A stretch of DNA of 64,000 nucleotides from Amycolatopsis suaedae (GTDB lineage Bacteria; Actinomycetota; Actinomycetes; Mycobacteriales; Pseudonocardiaceae), in assembly GCF_004214935.1 (NCBI RefSeq), contig NZ_SFCC01000001.1, forward strand, positions 558,001-622,000, given 5' to 3'. The notes under the pieces were generated by a model that made no database searches, had not been told where the DNA came from, and worked only from the letters and a program-made list of their open reading frames with translations. The position numbers were made by a program, and so were the translations under genes. Position 1 is the stretch's first letter. Each line of letters begins with the position of its first letter. Positions 62,749 through 64,000 of this stretch are shown piece after piece.

Positions 62749-63140
62749 GTGACCGAGACGACGGTGGCCGCGTTGCTGGCCGAGCAGGAGCTGGCGCGCG
62801 ACCTGTGCGCTTGGCCTGGTCGAACGATCCGGATCCGGTGGTGGCGAGTGCCGGGTGGGCACTGACCACCGACCGTGTGGCCAAGCAGCCCGACGGCCTC
62901 GATCTGGTGGAACTGCTCGACGTCATCGAAGCCGAGATGAAGGACGCTCCGGACCAGCTGCAGTGGGCCATGAACAGCTGCCTGGCACACATCGGGATCG
63001 AGCACGCCGAGCACCGCGACCGGGCGCTCGACATCGGTGAGCGCCTGCAGGTGCTGAAGGACTACCCGACGCCACCGAACTGCACCTCGCCGTACGCGCC
63101 GGTGTGGATCACCGAGATGGTGCGCAGGCAGGGCGCGTAG
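62749..63140 (+). pseudogene. decayed DNA alkylation repair gene (AlkD-like)
   Basis: A GTG at 62749, seven bases after TACGGT, opens with VTETTVAALLAE, then QELARDLC, as in the N-terminal part of this family. The frame ends soon after. Another frame (from about 62805) carries the C-terminal part intact: DPDPVVASAGWALTTDR, LDLVELLDVIEAEMKDAP, QWAMNSCLAHIGIEHAEHR and PTPPNCTSPYAPVWITEMVRRQ, up to 63140. Middle sequence is missing and the frame shifts, so the gene is broken; intact members are over 200 residues. The -10 survives. Confidence 0.75.
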
Positions 63141-63150
63141 GAGAAGCCCG

Positions 63151-64000
63151 TCAGAGGTCGAGTGCGCCCGCGGCGTTGTCCTCCCAGCGGTCGACCCGCC
63201 GGATGTACTCGTACAGCGCGCGGCTGCCGCGTACCCAGCGGCCCTGGTCGGCGATGGCGACGTCGTCGGCACCGGCGCGGCGGGCCTCGGTGGCGAAGCC
63301 GGATCGCAGGGAGTGGCCGGTCACCGGGTAGGGCAGGCCGGCGCGGCGGCCCGCGCGGGCGAGGATCTGGTTGACCCCCGCGGGGGAGAGCCCGTCGGCG
63401 GAGACGTTGCCGTGCCTGTCGACGCGCCGGAACGCCGCGCCGCCGGTGATCGCGGCGCTGTCCAGCCAGGCCCGCCAGGCGCAGACCGGGTCGGTCTCGG
63501 CGTTGTCGCGGCGGGGGACGACCATGTCGCCGGTGGTCTTGCCGTGCCGCACGGTGATCTCCAGGCCGCGGTCGCCGACCACGGTGATGTCGCCGACGAG
63601 CAGGTGGGCCAGGTCCGAGCAGCGGGCGGCGATGGGGAAGCCGATCAGCAGCATGGCGCGGTCGCGGCGGCCTGCCGGTGTGTCCGGGCAGGCCGCCGAC
63701 ATCGCCCGTAGGTCGGCGAGGGTGACCATGGCGGCCTTGCCGCGGCCGCGGTCGACGCCCGCTTTGGCCAGCCGCTGCCGGTAGCCCTTGATGGCCCGCC
63801 ACGCCGCGCGGGTTGCTTCCGGGTCGACGTGGACGCCGTGGTGACGCAGACCGGCGACGGCTCCGGTGAGCCGCCGTTCCATGGTGGCCGGCGCGGCGGG
63901 GCGGCGGCCCTGGGCGTGTTCGAGCCAGACGACGAACCCGGTCAGCGCCCCGGGGGTCGCCGCGAGCAGCGGGATTCCGGCTTCGACGGTGTAGTCCTGC
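63151..64000 (-). CDS. tyrosine recombinase/integrase (partial at the window edge)
   Basis: The C-terminal part (at least 282 residues) of a site-specific tyrosine recombinase; the reading frame continues past 64000 without a start (upstream residues read TVEAGIPLLAATPGALTGFV). The catalytic set is visible: Arg in IAARCSDLAHLLVGD, Lys in RHGKTTG, HSLRSG (H-x-x-R) near the end, and Tyr in SRALYEYIRR. Integrases of this kind occur both in mobile islands and as chromosomal enzymes. It converges on the decayed repair gene, with only 10 bases between. Confidence 0.85.
   Translation of the reverse strand, partial: QDYTVEAGIPLLAATPGALTGFVVWLEHAQGRRPAAPATMERRLTGAVAGLRHHGVHVDPEATRAAWRAIKGYRQRLAKAGVDRGRGKAAMVTLADLRAMSAACPDTPAGRRDRAMLLIGFPIAARCSDLAHLLVGDITVVGDRGLEITVRHGKTTGDMVVPRRDNAETDPVCAWRAWLDSAAITGGAAFRRVDRHGNVSADGLSPAGVNQILARAGRRAGLPYPVTGHSLRSGFATEARRAGADDVAIADQGRWVRGSRALYEYIRRVDRWEDNAAGALDL

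Overview
The window is about 70% G+C and dense with genes. GTG starts are common, coding strands switch often, and many promoters put the start codon directly at the transcription start. Actinobacterial-only families are frequent: DUF5703, DUF3090, the SCO1664 and MSMEG_4193 families, DUF3097, F420-dependent enzymes, MptB, an Eis-type acetyltransferase and polyprenol-phosphomannose synthase. Together with tandem GH92 mannosidases and a recurrent hairpin repeat this points to a filamentous actinomycete, most likely Pseudonocardiaceae (Amycolatopsis, Kibdelosporangium or similar). The genus is an inference. I see no tRNA, rRNA, CRISPR array or insertion sequence, and no gap above about 210 bases between genes.

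Left part (1-10.9 kb). A block that is also conserved in mycobacteria: a small DUF5703 protein, an LppL-like lipoprotein, an aldo/keto reductase, then divergently an F420 oxidoreductase, uppP (lipid carrier recycling) and a phosphomutase-like gene, joined to an M3 peptidase. The usual partners of the phosphomutase gene, DUF3090 and SCO1664, lie 38 kb away at 43.4-44.7 kb. Next come a TetR regulator, an arylamine N-acetyltransferase with a MerR-type promoter, and srmL, a PheS-like orphan ligase preceded by an 18-codon leader peptide and a strong hairpin. mdh (malate dehydrogenase) follows.

10.9-27.6 kb. A FUSC membrane protein is coupled to an intracellular GH92 mannosidase, with a large secreted GH92 paralogue next to it. 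Then a DinB-fold protein, a Clp_N/HTH protein with twin operators over its own promoter, a PIG-L deacetylase, a small secreted protein, a cytidine deaminase, the stump of an SOS-controlled gene, and three hydrolases (amidase, M20 peptidase, DppA D-aminopeptidase).

27.7-43.3 kb. A dpp-type peptide ABC transporter, divergent from dppA, forms a peptide-scavenging unit with the three hydrolases. It is followed by mptB, flavoenzymes, a SoxR-controlled DHA2 efflux pump, a pentapeptide protein, a TetX-like monooxygenase, an LD-carboxypeptidase and an S9 peptidase.

43.4-64 kb. DUF3090/SCO1664; an AraC-APH(6)-like pair; a second DHA2 pump with two VOC proteins; DUF3097; an NfeD-SPFH membrane pair; transporter, redox and regulator genes; ProC; a GDSL hydrolase; Eis; polyprenol-phosphomannose synthase, whose product is the donor MptB uses; small regulator/enzyme pairs; a decayed DNA-alkylation-repair gene; and a tyrosine recombinase running off the right edge.

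The main points of interest are the srmL leader, the Clp_N/HTH self-regulation, the MerR and SoxR promoters with identical spacing, the SOS-box stump, the GAG-loop hairpin repeats, and the very high share of leaderless promoters.
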